A stretch of 64,000 bases of DNA from Streptomyces sp. NBC_00582 (lineage in GTDB: Bacteria; Actinomycetota; Actinomycetes; Streptomycetales; Streptomycetaceae), in the NCBI RefSeq assembly GCF_036345155.1, contig NZ_CP107772.1, positions 1,302,001-1,366,000 of the forward strand. Direction: 5' to 3'. Shown piece after piece: positions 42,636 to 52,223 of this stretch (positions are counted from its first letter, which is position 1; each line of letters begins with the position of its first letter). Under the pieces are notes generated by a model that was given only the letters and a program-made list of their open reading frames with translations, had not been told where the DNA came from and did no database searches. The translations under genes were made by a program, and so were the position numbers.

Positions 42636-43814
42636 ATGTTCCCCACCCCTGTGCGCTCCCGGACCTGGCTGACCGAGGAGGACTGTGATCTCGACGCGTT
42701 CCGCTCGCTCGTGGAGCAGCGCACCGACCCCGCCGACCACCCCTCGGCCCTGCGGATCGAACAGAACGTCCCGCTCTACGACAGCGCCCGGCTGCGGGAC
42801 CTGGCCGCCACCGCCGACGGCCGCCGCGAGGCGCAGAGCGAACTGGTGCGGTGCCTGCTGGACGGCCCCGGTGTCGTGGTCCTCAAGGGCGCCTTCACCG
42901 ATCCGGCCGTCGTCGACCGGGCGTCGGAGGCGTTCCGGACGCTGATCGCGGAGGAGCGCGCCTCGGGCACGGCCCGCGGAGACCACTTCGCCAGGCCCGG
43001 CGCGAACGACCGGGTGTGGAACGCGCTGGAGAAGATGGCCGTGCGGGCGCCGGAGGTGTTCGCGGACTACTACGCCAACGACCTGCTGGAGCTGATCGCC
43101 GAGGCCTGGCTCGGCCCCGCCTATCAGGTGACCTCGCAGGTCAACGTGGTCAACCCGGGTGGTGCGGCGCAGAGCCCGCACCGCGACTACCACCTCGGCT
43201 TCCTGTCCCGGGCGCAGGCCGCCGCGTACCCGGCGCAGGTGCACCGGCTGTCGCCCGTGCTGACCCTCCAGGGCGCGGTCGCCCACTGCGACATGCCCGT
43301 GGAGTCCGGTCCCACCCTGTACCTGCCGCATTCGCAGAAGTTCGAGCCCGGCTACCTCGCCTGGCGGCTGCCGCGGTTCATCGAGTACTTCGACGCCCAC
43401 CGCGTCCAGCTTCCGCTGGAGAAGGGGGACGCGGCCTTCTTCAACCCGGCGCTGTTCCACGCGGCCGGGCACAACGTCTCCTCCGGCATCCGGCGGATGG
43501 CCAATCTGCTGCAGATCTCCTCCGCGTTCGGCCGCGCGATGGAGACCGTCGACCGGGAGGCCATGGCGAACGCGGTGTTCCCGGTGCTGCGGGAGCGCAG
43601 GGCCGAGGGGGCCGCCGAGGAATGGCTGCGGCGCGTGGTCGCCGCCACCGCCGAGGGCTACCCGTTCCCCACCGATCTCGACCTCGACCCGCCGGTCGAC
43701 GGCCTCGCCCCGCCCTCCCAGGCGGACACCCTCTGGCAGGCGGTCACCGAGGGCTGGGAGCCGGAGCGGCTGCGGCGCGAACTGGCGGCGGGCGCGGCGC
43801 GGCGCAGGAGCTGA
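42636..43814 (+). CDS. Phytanoyl-CoA dioxygenase (PhyH)-like protein
   Basis: A 392-residue Fe(II)/2-oxoglutarate-dependent oxygenase candidate. The iron ligands are His182 and Asp184 in SPHRDYH, with a distal His at 275 or 279 (LFHAAGHN), and the 2-oxoglutarate Arg is probably in SSGIRRMAN. Members hydroxylate fatty acyl-CoAs or diverse natural products. It is longer than typical PhyH proteins by an N-terminal extension of about 40 residues and a C-terminal helical tail. ATG 42636 with GAAAGG at 42623-42628. It is monocistronic by its surroundings, so the substrate is open. Confidence 0.85.
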   Translation: MFPTPVRSRTWLTEEDCDLDAFRSLVEQRTDPADHPSALRIEQNVPLYDSARLRDLAATADGRREAQSELVRCLLDGPGVVVLKGAFTDPAVVDRASEAFRTLIAEERASGTARGDHFARPGANDRVWNALEKMAVRAPEVFADYYANDLLELIAEAWLGPAYQVTSQVNVVNPGGAAQSPHRDYHLGFLSRAQAAAYPAQVHRLSPVLTLQGAVAHCDMPVESGPTLYLPHSQKFEPGYLAWRLPRFIEYFDAHRVQLPLEKGDAAFFNPALFHAAGHNVSSGIRRMANLLQISSAFGRAMETVDREAMANAVFPVLRERRAEGAAEEWLRRVVAATAEGYPFPTDLDLDPPVDGLAPPSQADTLWQAVTEGWEPERLRRELAAGAARRRS

Positions 43815-43847
43815 ACCGGCGTGCGCCAAGGGCCCCGCCGCGAGCGC

Positions 43848-43861
43848 CCCGGTGCACCGGG
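43848..43861. terminator. Palindrome between convergent genes
   Basis: The perfect 14-bp palindrome CCCGGTGCACCGGG lies between the convergent dioxygenase and DUF2071 genes, where a bidirectional terminator is expected. There is no T-run. Confidence 0.4.
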
Positions 43862-43908
43862 CACCGCCCACGAACAAGGCGACGGGGCGGCCCGACCGGG
43901 CCACGTGG

Positions 43909-44661
43909 TCAGGGCGTCGGAAGGCCTGCCGGGTGGGCCGGGCGGCCCAGGCGCACCGGTACGCCGGGGGAGTACAGGACACTGACCGGGGCGTCGCGCG
44001 GCGCGGGCAGGCCCGCCGCGGCGATCAGGTTCTCCTCGCACGTGATCAGCTCGGCGCGGTGCAGGGGCCAGCGCGGATGGTGGTTGGGCAGATAGGCGGC
44101 CCCGCCGAAAAAGGCGTTGTGCATCCCCCACCGGGCGGTGAGGAAGTGCTCGAGGCCGGTCGGCTCCTCGACGGGCGCGCCGGGGCGCACCGTGATCCGG
44201 CTGTACGCCCCACGCGGACCGGGCCAGCGGCGCCGGCTGCGGTACGTGACGGTGTCGCCGTCGGTGCGCACGCTCATCCGGGACCACAGATACGGCAGCC
44301 GGAAGCCGGCCCGCCCCATCGCCACCGGGATCAGCCGCGCCGCGTCCATCGACCGGAAGACCACGCCGCGCCGTCCGTGCGCGTCGAGCGAGTACAGCCG
44401 GACGTTGGTCTCCGGGAAGGATCCGAGATACGGCACCCCGGGCAGCCGGAACCAGCCGACCCGGTGCATCCGGAAGGCGACGAGTCCGACGTACGAGCTT
44501 CCCTCGTGGGTGTCGGGGACGGTGCCGCGCGGCAGCAGCCCCGCCACGGTCCGCGGGGCGACGGCCCAGTGGAGGAAGCACAGGTCGAGCCACTGCTGGG
44601 TGAGCAGCGGGAAGGTGATGCGGCCGGGGGCGTCGGGGGTGACCGGGGCTGGCTCGTGCAC
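43909..44661 (-). CDS. DUF2071/YqjF family protein
   Basis: A 250-residue protein of the YqjF/DUF2071 family. Landmarks are LTQQWLDLCFLHWAVAPRTVAGLLPRGTVPDTHEGSSYVGLVAFRM, SFPETNVRLYS and the C-terminal HNAFFGGAAYLPNHHPRWPLHRAEL. No function is established. GTG 44661 start. It lies 18 bp downstream of the MASE1 gene on the same strand. Confidence 0.87.
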   Translation of the reverse strand: MHEPAPVTPDAPGRITFPLLTQQWLDLCFLHWAVAPRTVAGLLPRGTVPDTHEGSSYVGLVAFRMHRVGWFRLPGVPYLGSFPETNVRLYSLDAHGRRGVVFRSMDAARLIPVAMGRAGFRLPYLWSRMSVRTDGDTVTYRSRRRWPGPRGAYSRITVRPGAPVEEPTGLEHFLTARWGMHNAFFGGAAYLPNHHPRWPLHRAELITCEENLIAAAGLPAPRDAPVSVLYSPGVPVRLGRPAHPAGLPTP

Positions 44662-44679
44662 GGCGCCAGCATGCCAGGC

Positions 44680-45681
44680 TCAGCGCTCGTGGTCCGGTGT
44701 CTTCGGCGTCCGGGCGGGCGGAGCCTCGCCCGCCGTGAGGTGTTCCAGCACCTCGACCAGTTCCTGGCAGGCCCGTTCCACCGAGCGCCGGGTGTTGCGC
44801 TGTTCCATGATCACGGCCGACAGGAGGAGGGCGGTCAGGGCCATCGTGCCGTTGAAGGCCTGGAGTTTGATCATCACCTCGACGCGGCTGAGGCGGGCGA
44901 ACGGCCCGGTGCGGTCCGTCGCGGCGACGGTCGCCATGACGGAGGTGAACAGCGCGCACAGCATGCTGCCGGCCAGCAGGAAGCGCAGGGCGGCCCAGAT
45001 CAGCAGCGGATAGACGAGGAAGAGCAGGCTGACCTCGCTGCGGGTGGCCAGCGGGACGAGGGCGAGGCAGATCACCGCGAGGCCCGCGGCCTCCTTCCAG
45101 CGGGTCAGCAGCAGGGGGCGGCGGGCCGTCCGGAGGAGGAGCAGGACGGGTGTGACGATCAGGACGCCCATCGCGTCCCCCACCCACCATCCCAGCCAGA
45201 CCGGCCAGAAGGAATCCGGGTCGATCCTGCCGATGAGGGTCAGCAGGCCCACGCCGACGCTCGCGCTCAGCAGCATCGAGGTGAGCGCGGCCAGGAAGAC
45301 CAGGGCGAGGCCATCGCGCAAGCGGGCGAGGTCGGTGCGGAAGCCGACCTTGCGCAGCAGGAGGTAGGCGCACACGGGGGCGGCCGTGTTGCCGGCCACG
45401 TTGACGAGCGCGACGGGGCGCAGGGTGGTGATGGACACGATGACGAGAAGGACGCCGAGGGCGATGCCCGGCCAGGCGCGCACGCCGAGGATCAGCAGGG
45501 AGGCGACCGCGACGCCGGTGGGCGGCCAGATGGGGGTGAACACGGCGCCCTCGACGACGAGCTGGCGCATGAGCCCGAGCCGTCCGGCCCCGTAGTAGCA
45601 GACGGCGACCGTGAGCACCTGGACGGCGTAGATCGCCGTCCGGCGCGGATCGAGGTCCCGGATACCCACCACAGCAGCCAT
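44680..45681 (-). CDS. Stand-alone MASE1 membrane sensor protein
   Basis: A 333-residue integral membrane protein with about eight helices forming a MASE1 domain (GRLGLMRQLVVEGAVFTPIWPPTGVAVASLLILG.., WPVWLGWWVGDAMGVLIVTPVLLLL). MASE1 is normally an N-terminal sensor fused to GGDEF, histidine kinase or phosphatase domains. Here the protein ends about 35 residues after the last helix (RNTRRSVERACQELVEVLEHL, a short coiled-coil) with no output domain. The phosphatase gene immediately upstream (51 bp) supplies a plausible separate output. Confidence 0.87.
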   Translation of the reverse strand: MAAVVGIRDLDPRRTAIYAVQVLTVAVCYYGAGRLGLMRQLVVEGAVFTPIWPPTGVAVASLLILGVRAWPGIALGVLLVIVSITTLRPVALVNVAGNTAAPVCAYLLLRKVGFRTDLARLRDGLALVFLAALTSMLLSASVGVGLLTLIGRIDPDSFWPVWLGWWVGDAMGVLIVTPVLLLLRTARRPLLLTRWKEAAGLAVICLALVPLATRSEVSLLFLVYPLLIWAALRFLLAGSMLCALFTSVMATVAATDRTGPFARLSRVEVMIKLQAFNGTMALTALLLSAVIMEQRNTRRSVERACQELVEVLEHLTAGEAPPARTPKTPDHER

Positions 45682-45732
45682 CAGACACCGTCCGGGCGCG
45701 CTCGGCGAGGTGAGGAGGGAGCCGTCCGGGCT

Positions 45733-46578
45733 CTACGGCTGCATCCGGGGGAGGTCCGTGAGGAGCCCGTCGTGGCCGACCACCAGCACCGCCGCGTCGT
45801 CCTCGTGTCCGGAGCGTTCGGCGCCCCTGATCACGGCGGAGGCGAGGGCCCCGGCCTCCAGGCCGGCCACCGCGGCGACGCCGGCGAGGCGTACGACCTG
45901 GTCCAGGCCCTCCTCGACGCTGAGGCGGGGGCCCTCGACGACACCGTCGGTGAGCAGGACGAAGACCCCGCCCTGGGTGAGGCGGTAGCGGGTGACCGGG
46001 TAGTCGATGCCGGCGGCGACACCGAGGGGCGGTCCGCCCTCGTCCTCGGCTATGCCCGACTTGCCGTCCGCCGTCGCCCAGACGCAGGGGATGTGTCCGG
46101 CCCGGGCGCTCTCCAGAACCCCGCCGGCCGGGTCGAGCCGCATGAAGGTGCAGGTGGCGAAGAGATCGCCGCCCAGGGAGAGCAGGAGGTCGTTGGTACG
46201 GGCGAGGAGCTCGCCGGGCTCCCCGGTGACGGAGGCGAGCGCCCGCAGCCCGACCCTGACCTGTCCCATGAACGCGGTCGCCTCGATGTTGTGGCCCTGG
46301 ACGTCGCCGATCGACAGGCCTATGCGGCCGTCGGGCAGGGTGAAGGCGTCGTACCAGTCGCCGCCGACGTTGAGGCCGGAGCAGGCGGGTGCGTACTGGA
46401 CGGCCAGCCGGAACCCCGGGGCGACGGGCAGGTCCCTGGGCAGCATGCCGCGCTGCAGGGCGAGGGCCAGCTCGACGCGGGAGCGTTGCAGTTCCGCGCG
46501 CTCGCGCGCCTGGGCGGTCAGCGAGCCGAGCCGCGCCAGCAGCTCGTCGCCTTCGTCCGGGGGACGCTTGCGGGACAT
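45733..46578 (-). CDS. SpoIIE-type serine phosphatase
   Basis: A 281-residue PP2C-like phosphatase with a short N-terminal coiled-coil (ELLARLGSLTAQARERAELQRSRVELALALQRGMLPRDLP). The motifs LNVGGDWYDAF, SIGDVQGHNIEA, LLTDGVVE and EDDAAVLVV are intact, so catalytic activity is expected, with a phosphorylated STAS antagonist as substrate. ATG 46578 has GCGAGG upstream on the minus strand. It has no sensor domain; the adjacent MASE1 protein could provide one in trans. Confidence 0.9.
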   Translation of the reverse strand: MSRKRPPDEGDELLARLGSLTAQARERAELQRSRVELALALQRGMLPRDLPVAPGFRLAVQYAPACSGLNVGGDWYDAFTLPDGRIGLSIGDVQGHNIEATAFMGQVRVGLRALASVTGEPGELLARTNDLLLSLGGDLFATCTFMRLDPAGGVLESARAGHIPCVWATADGKSGIAEDEGGPPLGVAAGIDYPVTRYRLTQGGVFVLLTDGVVEGPRLSVEEGLDQVVRLAGVAAVAGLEAGALASAVIRGAERSGHEDDAAVLVVGHDGLLTDLPRMQP

Positions 46579-46892
46579 CGATCTACCTCGCATTTTACGT
46601 TGAGGGGATCATATCCGGACGTAACGGATTCCGCCCGGACGCCTCATGCCCGCCCCGGCGAACCCCACCCGCACGATGAACGCCCCGGCCGACCTGCCCC
46701 GCCAACTCCCGCTCATGTCCACCCTGGTGATGGCGTGTCAGACAACGGCCGTTCTGTACCGCTCCGCGGGCACGACGGATCGGTGTTCGGCGCCGGGGCG
46801 ATCGCGCTGACCAGCCGGAACGGGCAGCGTCGGATCGCCCTCGGGTGTGGAACGTCACGACATACCAGCGGCTCGCCGCCGAAGGAGGCTTC
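46579..46892. other. Intergenic region with phosphatase promoter
   Basis: 314 bp without a convincing gene. On the minus strand TATGAT (46613-46608) is a good -10 box about 30 bp from the phosphatase start, inside nested inverted repeats: TTACGT (46595-46600) with ACGTAA (46619-46624), and GGAT-cat-ATCC (46606-46616). No -35 is evident. The rest shows nothing beyond the pgm 3' end. Confidence 0.45.
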
Positions 46893-48533
<1,641 letters not shown>

Positions 48534-48748
48534 GTGCCCGCTCCTCCATGTCGGTTGACCATTGGGTTGCGGTTCCATCTTCCCCTGCCGGGGTGATCAC
48601 CCGCGACGTGGCCCGCGGGGCACTCGCCGACCGCCTCTCCTCCAGCGGCCCGGCGGACTGCGCGCCAACGACCCCAGCGCGACGACGCGGGCCCCGGGCG
48701 CCGGAACGCCTTGACCTCAACCACACTCGAGGTCCTAGCGTCGGGGCC

Positions 48749-49189
48749 ATGCCGACGACCCACGTCTTCACTCCCGCGGAACGCGCCTACCTGGCCGCCC
48801 AGCCCCTCGCCCGCCTCGCGACCACCGGCCCGGACGGGGGCCCGCAGGTGCGCCCGGTCGGCTTCGTCCTGAACGACGACGACACGATCGACATCGGCGG
48901 GCCCGCGCTCTCCCGCAGCCAGAAGTACCGCAACGCCCAGGCCCGCCCCGGAGTCTCCCTGGTGATCGACGACATGGCACCCGCCGACGACCCGATCGCG
49001 CCCGGCTGGGGCCGGGGCGTGGAGATCCGCGGCCACGCCGAGGTCCTCACGCTCGACGCCCCTCCCATGGCCCCCGAGTTCTTCAGCAACGAGGTGATCC
49101 GCATCCACCCGCGGCGGGTCCTGAGCTGGCACCTCGAACCGGACGACGACCGCGCCCGCTCCCGGAACGTCGATCGCCCCTCGCCTTGA
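48749..49189 (+). CDS. PPOX class F420-dependent oxidoreductase-like
   Basis: A 146-residue split-barrel flavin or F420 enzyme of the pyridoxamine-phosphate-oxidase superfamily. PLARLATTGPDGGPQVRPVGFVLNDDDTIDIGG and SQKYRNAQARPGVSLVIDDM follow the F420-dependent PPOX pattern. Members reduce varied small molecules; the substrate is unknown. ATG 48749 lies shortly after a GAGGT-like site. A C-terminal tail of about 12 residues is non-conserved. Confidence 0.85.
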   Translation: MPTTHVFTPAERAYLAAQPLARLATTGPDGGPQVRPVGFVLNDDDTIDIGGPALSRSQKYRNAQARPGVSLVIDDMAPADDPIAPGWGRGVEIRGHAEVLTLDAPPMAPEFFSNEVIRIHPRRVLSWHLEPDDDRARSRNVDRPSP

Positions 49190-49265
49190 GTATCCGTACT
49201 CAGGCGCCCGGCCCTCGCCACCCGCGAAACTATGAACGGATCATCACCCGTCGAGAGGCCGGCCC

Positions 49266-49931
49266 GTGTTCAGTCGCACCGTCATCGCCCTGACCCCGTT
49301 CTTCGGGCGCCTCACCGTCACGAGTGAGATCAAGATGCGCCTGCCCGAGGGGACCATCTTCGTCGCCAACCACGACTCCCTGGCCGACCCGGCGGTCGTG
49401 ATGGCCGCGCTGCGCAGCTTCGACCTGCGGCCGGTGGTGCTGGCCACGGCGGGCCTGTGGCGGATCCCGGTCCTCGGCAGGGCGCTCAGCCGCGAGGGAC
49501 ACATCCCGGTCCACCGGGGCACGGCCCACGCCGCGCTCGCCCTGGACGCGGCCGCCGAGGCCCTGGCCGGCGGCCGCCATGTGCTCCTCTACGGCGAGGG
49601 CGGCCTGCCCCGCCGCAGGGACGCGGCCCCCACTCCCCCGGAGCCCTTCCGCACCGGCCTGGCCCGCCTGGCCCGGACGACCGGCGCGATGGTGGTCCCG
49701 ATCGGCCACGCCGGCGCCCGCCGCATCGCCTCCGGCTCCCCCACGAAGCAACTCGCCGGCACCCTCACGGCCCCGCTCCGCCGCCCCCGCTGCCACGTCC
49801 ACGTCGGCGCCCCGATCCGCCTGCCCGCCGAAACGGACCGCGGCACGAGAGCGGCCCACCAGGCGGTGACGGCAGCCTGGCGCACGGCGGTCAGAGCAGC
49901 GGGAGAGCCGGCCCTCACCGCCTCACACTGA
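49266..49931 (+). CDS. 1-acyl-glycerol-3-phosphate acyltransferase-like (PlsC)
   Basis: A 221-residue acyltransferase of the LPLAT/PlsC family. The catalytic HX4D motif is in VANHDSLADP, and the substrate-binding LYGEGGLPRRRD replaces the usual FPEGTRS text. It lacks clear membrane helices apart from the first 15 residues, so it is a short peripheral form. GTG 49266 with GAGAGG at 49253-49258. It probably acylates lysophosphatidate or a related lysolipid. Confidence 0.85.
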   Translation: MFSRTVIALTPFFGRLTVTSEIKMRLPEGTIFVANHDSLADPAVVMAALRSFDLRPVVLATAGLWRIPVLGRALSREGHIPVHRGTAHAALALDAAAEALAGGRHVLLYGEGGLPRRRDAAPTPPEPFRTGLARLARTTGAMVVPIGHAGARRIASGSPTKQLAGTLTAPLRRPRCHVHVGAPIRLPAETDRGTRAAHQAVTAAWRTAVRAAGEPALTASH

Positions 49932-49935
49932 CGAC

Positions 49936-50003
49936 GGCGGGGCGACGCCCCGCCACCAGGGGCGCGGGGAACCGCGCGATCAAGCCCCGCGCACCCGCGC
50001 CCC
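49936..50003. repeat. Streptomyces-type intergenic palindromic repeat
   Basis: Two consecutive hairpins: GGCGGGGC-gac-GCCCCGCC (49936-49954) and GGGGCGCGGG (49959-49968) with CCCGCGCCCC (49994-50003), separated by the gaaccgcgcgatcaag text. I recognise the aggggcgcggggaac..gcgcgatcaagccc sequence as an element found at many gene ends in Streptomyces. It separates convergent genes and probably terminates both. Confidence 0.7.
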
Positions 50004-50008
50004 GAAAA

Positions 50009-51064
50009 CTACGAGCCCCCCGACGGCGGAGCCGTACTCGACCGCACCACCAACCGCGTGGGCACGAGCGTCGTCCCCCGAGCCCCGTCATCGGGATCCC
50101 GCATCTTCCGCAGCACCGCCCGCACACACAGCCGCCCCACCTCCGCGAAATCCTGGTGCACGGTGGTGAGCGGCGGCATGAACGACCCCGCCTCCGGAAT
50201 GTCGTCGAACCCGATGACACTCACGTCCTCGGGCACCCGCCGCCCCCGCTCCTGCAAGGCCCGCAGCAGCCCCAACGCCATCTGGTCGTTGGCGACGAAC
50301 ACCGCGGTGCAGTCCTCGCGCGCGGCCAGCTCCAGCCCGGCCCGGTACCCCGACTCCGCCGACCAGTCCCCCCGGATCAGCGGCGGAGCCGTACGCCCCG
50401 CGTCGGTCAGCGCGGCCCGCCAGGCGTCCGTGCGCCGCTGCGCCGCGAAGGAGTCCTCGGGCCCGCCGAGATGCCACACCGTCTCGTGTCCGAGGTCGAG
50501 CAGATGCCGTACGGCGGTGCGGCTGCCGCCCGCCTGGTCGGTGTCGACGACCGTGTAGTGGTCCCCCGCGTCGGAGTCGACGACGAGCACCTGCACATAC
50601 GGCGGCAGCATGATCGTCGCCGCGTCCAGCAGATGCACCTCCATGATCACGATCACCGCGTCGACCGCCAGCTCCTCGAGCCGGCTGAACGCGCCCCGCA
50701 CCTCGTCCTGCGTGGGCAGGGCGACCGGCAGCAGCGTCACCGCGTACCCCTCGGCGGCGGCGGAGGTGGCGATGGCCTCCAGCGTGCGGACGTTGCCCGT
50801 GGAGGACAGCGAGAAGGTGATCACACCGATCGTGCGGAACTCCCCGCGCTTGAGGGCGCGGGCCGCGCTGTTGGGCCGGTAGCCCAGCTCCTTCATCGCG
50901 GCGAGCACCTGCCGCCGGGTCTCCTCGTTCACACCGGCGTAACCGTTGGACACCCGGGAGACGGTCTGCGAGGAGACCCCCGCCAGGCGCGCCACATCGG
51001 CCATGGAGGCGGTGGGCCGGCCACGCCTCGGCGTCTTCGCCGGGGTTCTCTCAGCCATCTCCAT
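50009..51064 (-). CDS. LacI family transcriptional repressor
   Basis: A 351-residue LacI/GalR repressor. The helix-turn-helix and hinge are MADVARLAGVSSQTVSRVSNGYAGVNEETRRQVLAAMKELGYRPNSAARAL, followed by a periplasmic-binding-protein-like sugar domain. ATG 51064 is preferred (GAGGCGG upstream on the minus strand); ATG 51058 is close. It diverges from the ABC-galactosidase operon and two palindromes lie between, so it should repress that operon, and perhaps itself, until a galacto-oligosaccharide or breakdown product binds. Confidence 0.93.
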   Translation of the reverse strand: MEMAERTPAKTPRRGRPTASMADVARLAGVSSQTVSRVSNGYAGVNEETRRQVLAAMKELGYRPNSAARALKRGEFRTIGVITFSLSSTGNVRTLEAIATSAAAEGYAVTLLPVALPTQDEVRGAFSRLEELAVDAVIVIMEVHLLDAATIMLPPYVQVLVVDSDAGDHYTVVDTDQAGGSRTAVRHLLDLGHETVWHLGGPEDSFAAQRRTDAWRAALTDAGRTAPPLIRGDWSAESGYRAGLELAAREDCTAVFVANDQMALGLLRALQERGRRVPEDVSVIGFDDIPEAGSFMPPLTTVHQDFAEVGRLCVRAVLRKMRDPDDGARGTTLVPTRLVVRSSTAPPSGGS

Positions 51065-51116
51065 GGCGTGCCCGCCTCTCTGTCCGCACCAGTGCCACGG
51101 TCTCCCCAAAGGACCC

Positions 51117-51146
51117 TTGACCATCGTAATCAGGGCAGTGTAGACA
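51117..51146 (+). promoter_or_regulatory. Promoter of the sugar ABC operon
   Basis: TTGACC (51117-51122)-N18-TAGACA (51141-51146) is a plausible housekeeping promoter. Operator O1 begins 12 bp after the -10, so repressor bound there would block initiation. Confidence 0.5.
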
Positions 51147-51158
51147 TGCCGCCATCCA

Positions 51159-51174
51159 ATGTTTACGTAAACAT
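51159..51174. promoter_or_regulatory. LacI operator O1
   Basis: The perfect 16-bp palindrome ATGTTTACGTAAACAT has the central CG typical of LacI-family operators. It lies just downstream of the predicted promoter. Confidence 0.85.
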
Positions 51175-51202
51175 AACAGTCCGCCAGGGCTCTTGCGTGG
51201 CC

Positions 51203-51220
51203 GATGTTTACGTAAACATC
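51203..51220. promoter_or_regulatory. LacI operator O2
   Basis: A second copy of the same 16-bp palindrome (51204-51219) extended by one matching base on each side. The centres of O1 and O2 are 45 bp apart, about four helical turns, which would let two dimers bind the same DNA face. Confidence 0.85.
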
Positions 51221-51292
51221 ATGGTCCCGGTGGGGCGGTCGGACATCTCCGCTCCCACCGCTGGTTCCCAACCTGCACGAGCGAGGAACGAC

Positions 51293-52219
51293 ATGACGAC
51301 GCTGCAACCGCCGGTGGCCGCCGAGCCGCGGCCGGCACCGCCCCCGGCGAGACGGGACCGACGCTCCTGGGCGGGGTGGGGTTTCATCGGTCCCTTCGTG
51401 GCCGTGTTCGCGCTGGTCTTCCTGGCCCCGATCGCCTACTCGATCTACCTCAGCCTCTTCCGCAACCAGCTCATCGGCGGCAACCAGTTCGTCGGCCTGG
51501 ACAACTACACGCAGGCCCTGAAGGACGACGCGTTCTGGTCGGCGGTCGGCCGGGTGGCGATCTTCCTCGCGGTTCAGGTACCGATCATGCTGGGCATCGC
51601 CCTGCTGGTGGCGCTGGCCCTGGACAGCGGCCGGCTCTACGGCAAGAGCTTCTTCCGGATCACGATCTTCCTGCCGTACGCCGTGCCCGCCGTGGTCGCC
51701 ACCCTGATGTGGGGCTTCATGTACGGCACCAAGTACGGCCTGGTGGGCGACATCAACTCCGCGTTCGGTGTCACGCTGCCCGACCTGCTCTCCCCCGGCT
51801 GGGTGCTCGCCTCCATCGGCAACATCGTGACCTGGGAGTTCGTCGGGTACAACATGCTGATCTTCTACTCGGCGCTGCGGGTCATCCCGACCTCGCTGTA
51901 CGAGGCGGCGGAGATCGACGGCGCGGGTCAGTGGCGGATCATCGGCTCGATCAAACTGCCCGCGATCCGGGGCGCGCTCGTCATCGCGACGATCTTCTCG
52001 ATCATCGGCAGCTTCCAGCTCTTCAACGAGCCCAGCATCCTGCGCCCCCTGGCGCTGAACTCCATCACCACGGACTACACGCCGAACTTCTACACGTACT
52101 CGCTGTCCTTCAACGGCCAGCAGCACAACTACTCCGCGACGGTGGCCATCATCATGGGCGTCATCACGATGGTCGTCGCCTACGCCGTCCAGCTGCGCGG
52201 CATGCGCAAGGGAGCGTGA
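51293..52219 (+). CDS. Sugar ABC transporter permease (MalF-like)
   Basis: A 308-residue inner-membrane permease with six helices. The ABC-docking EAA loop is YEAAEIDGAGQWRIIGSIKLP. ATG 51293 with GAGGAA at 51282-51287. It pairs with the next gene as heterodimeric channel. The N-terminal 25 residues are Pro/Arg-rich and cytoplasmic. Confidence 0.94.
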   Translation: MTTLQPPVAAEPRPAPPPARRDRRSWAGWGFIGPFVAVFALVFLAPIAYSIYLSLFRNQLIGGNQFVGLDNYTQALKDDAFWSAVGRVAIFLAVQVPIMLGIALLVALALDSGRLYGKSFFRITIFLPYAVPAVVATLMWGFMYGTKYGLVGDINSAFGVTLPDLLSPGWVLASIGNIVTWEFVGYNMLIFYSALRVIPTSLYEAAEIDGAGQWRIIGSIKLPAIRGALVIATIFSIIGSFQLFNEPSILRPLALNSITTDYTPNFYTYSLSFNGQQHNYSATVAIIMGVITMVVAYAVQLRGMRKGA

Positions 52220-52223
52220 CCCG

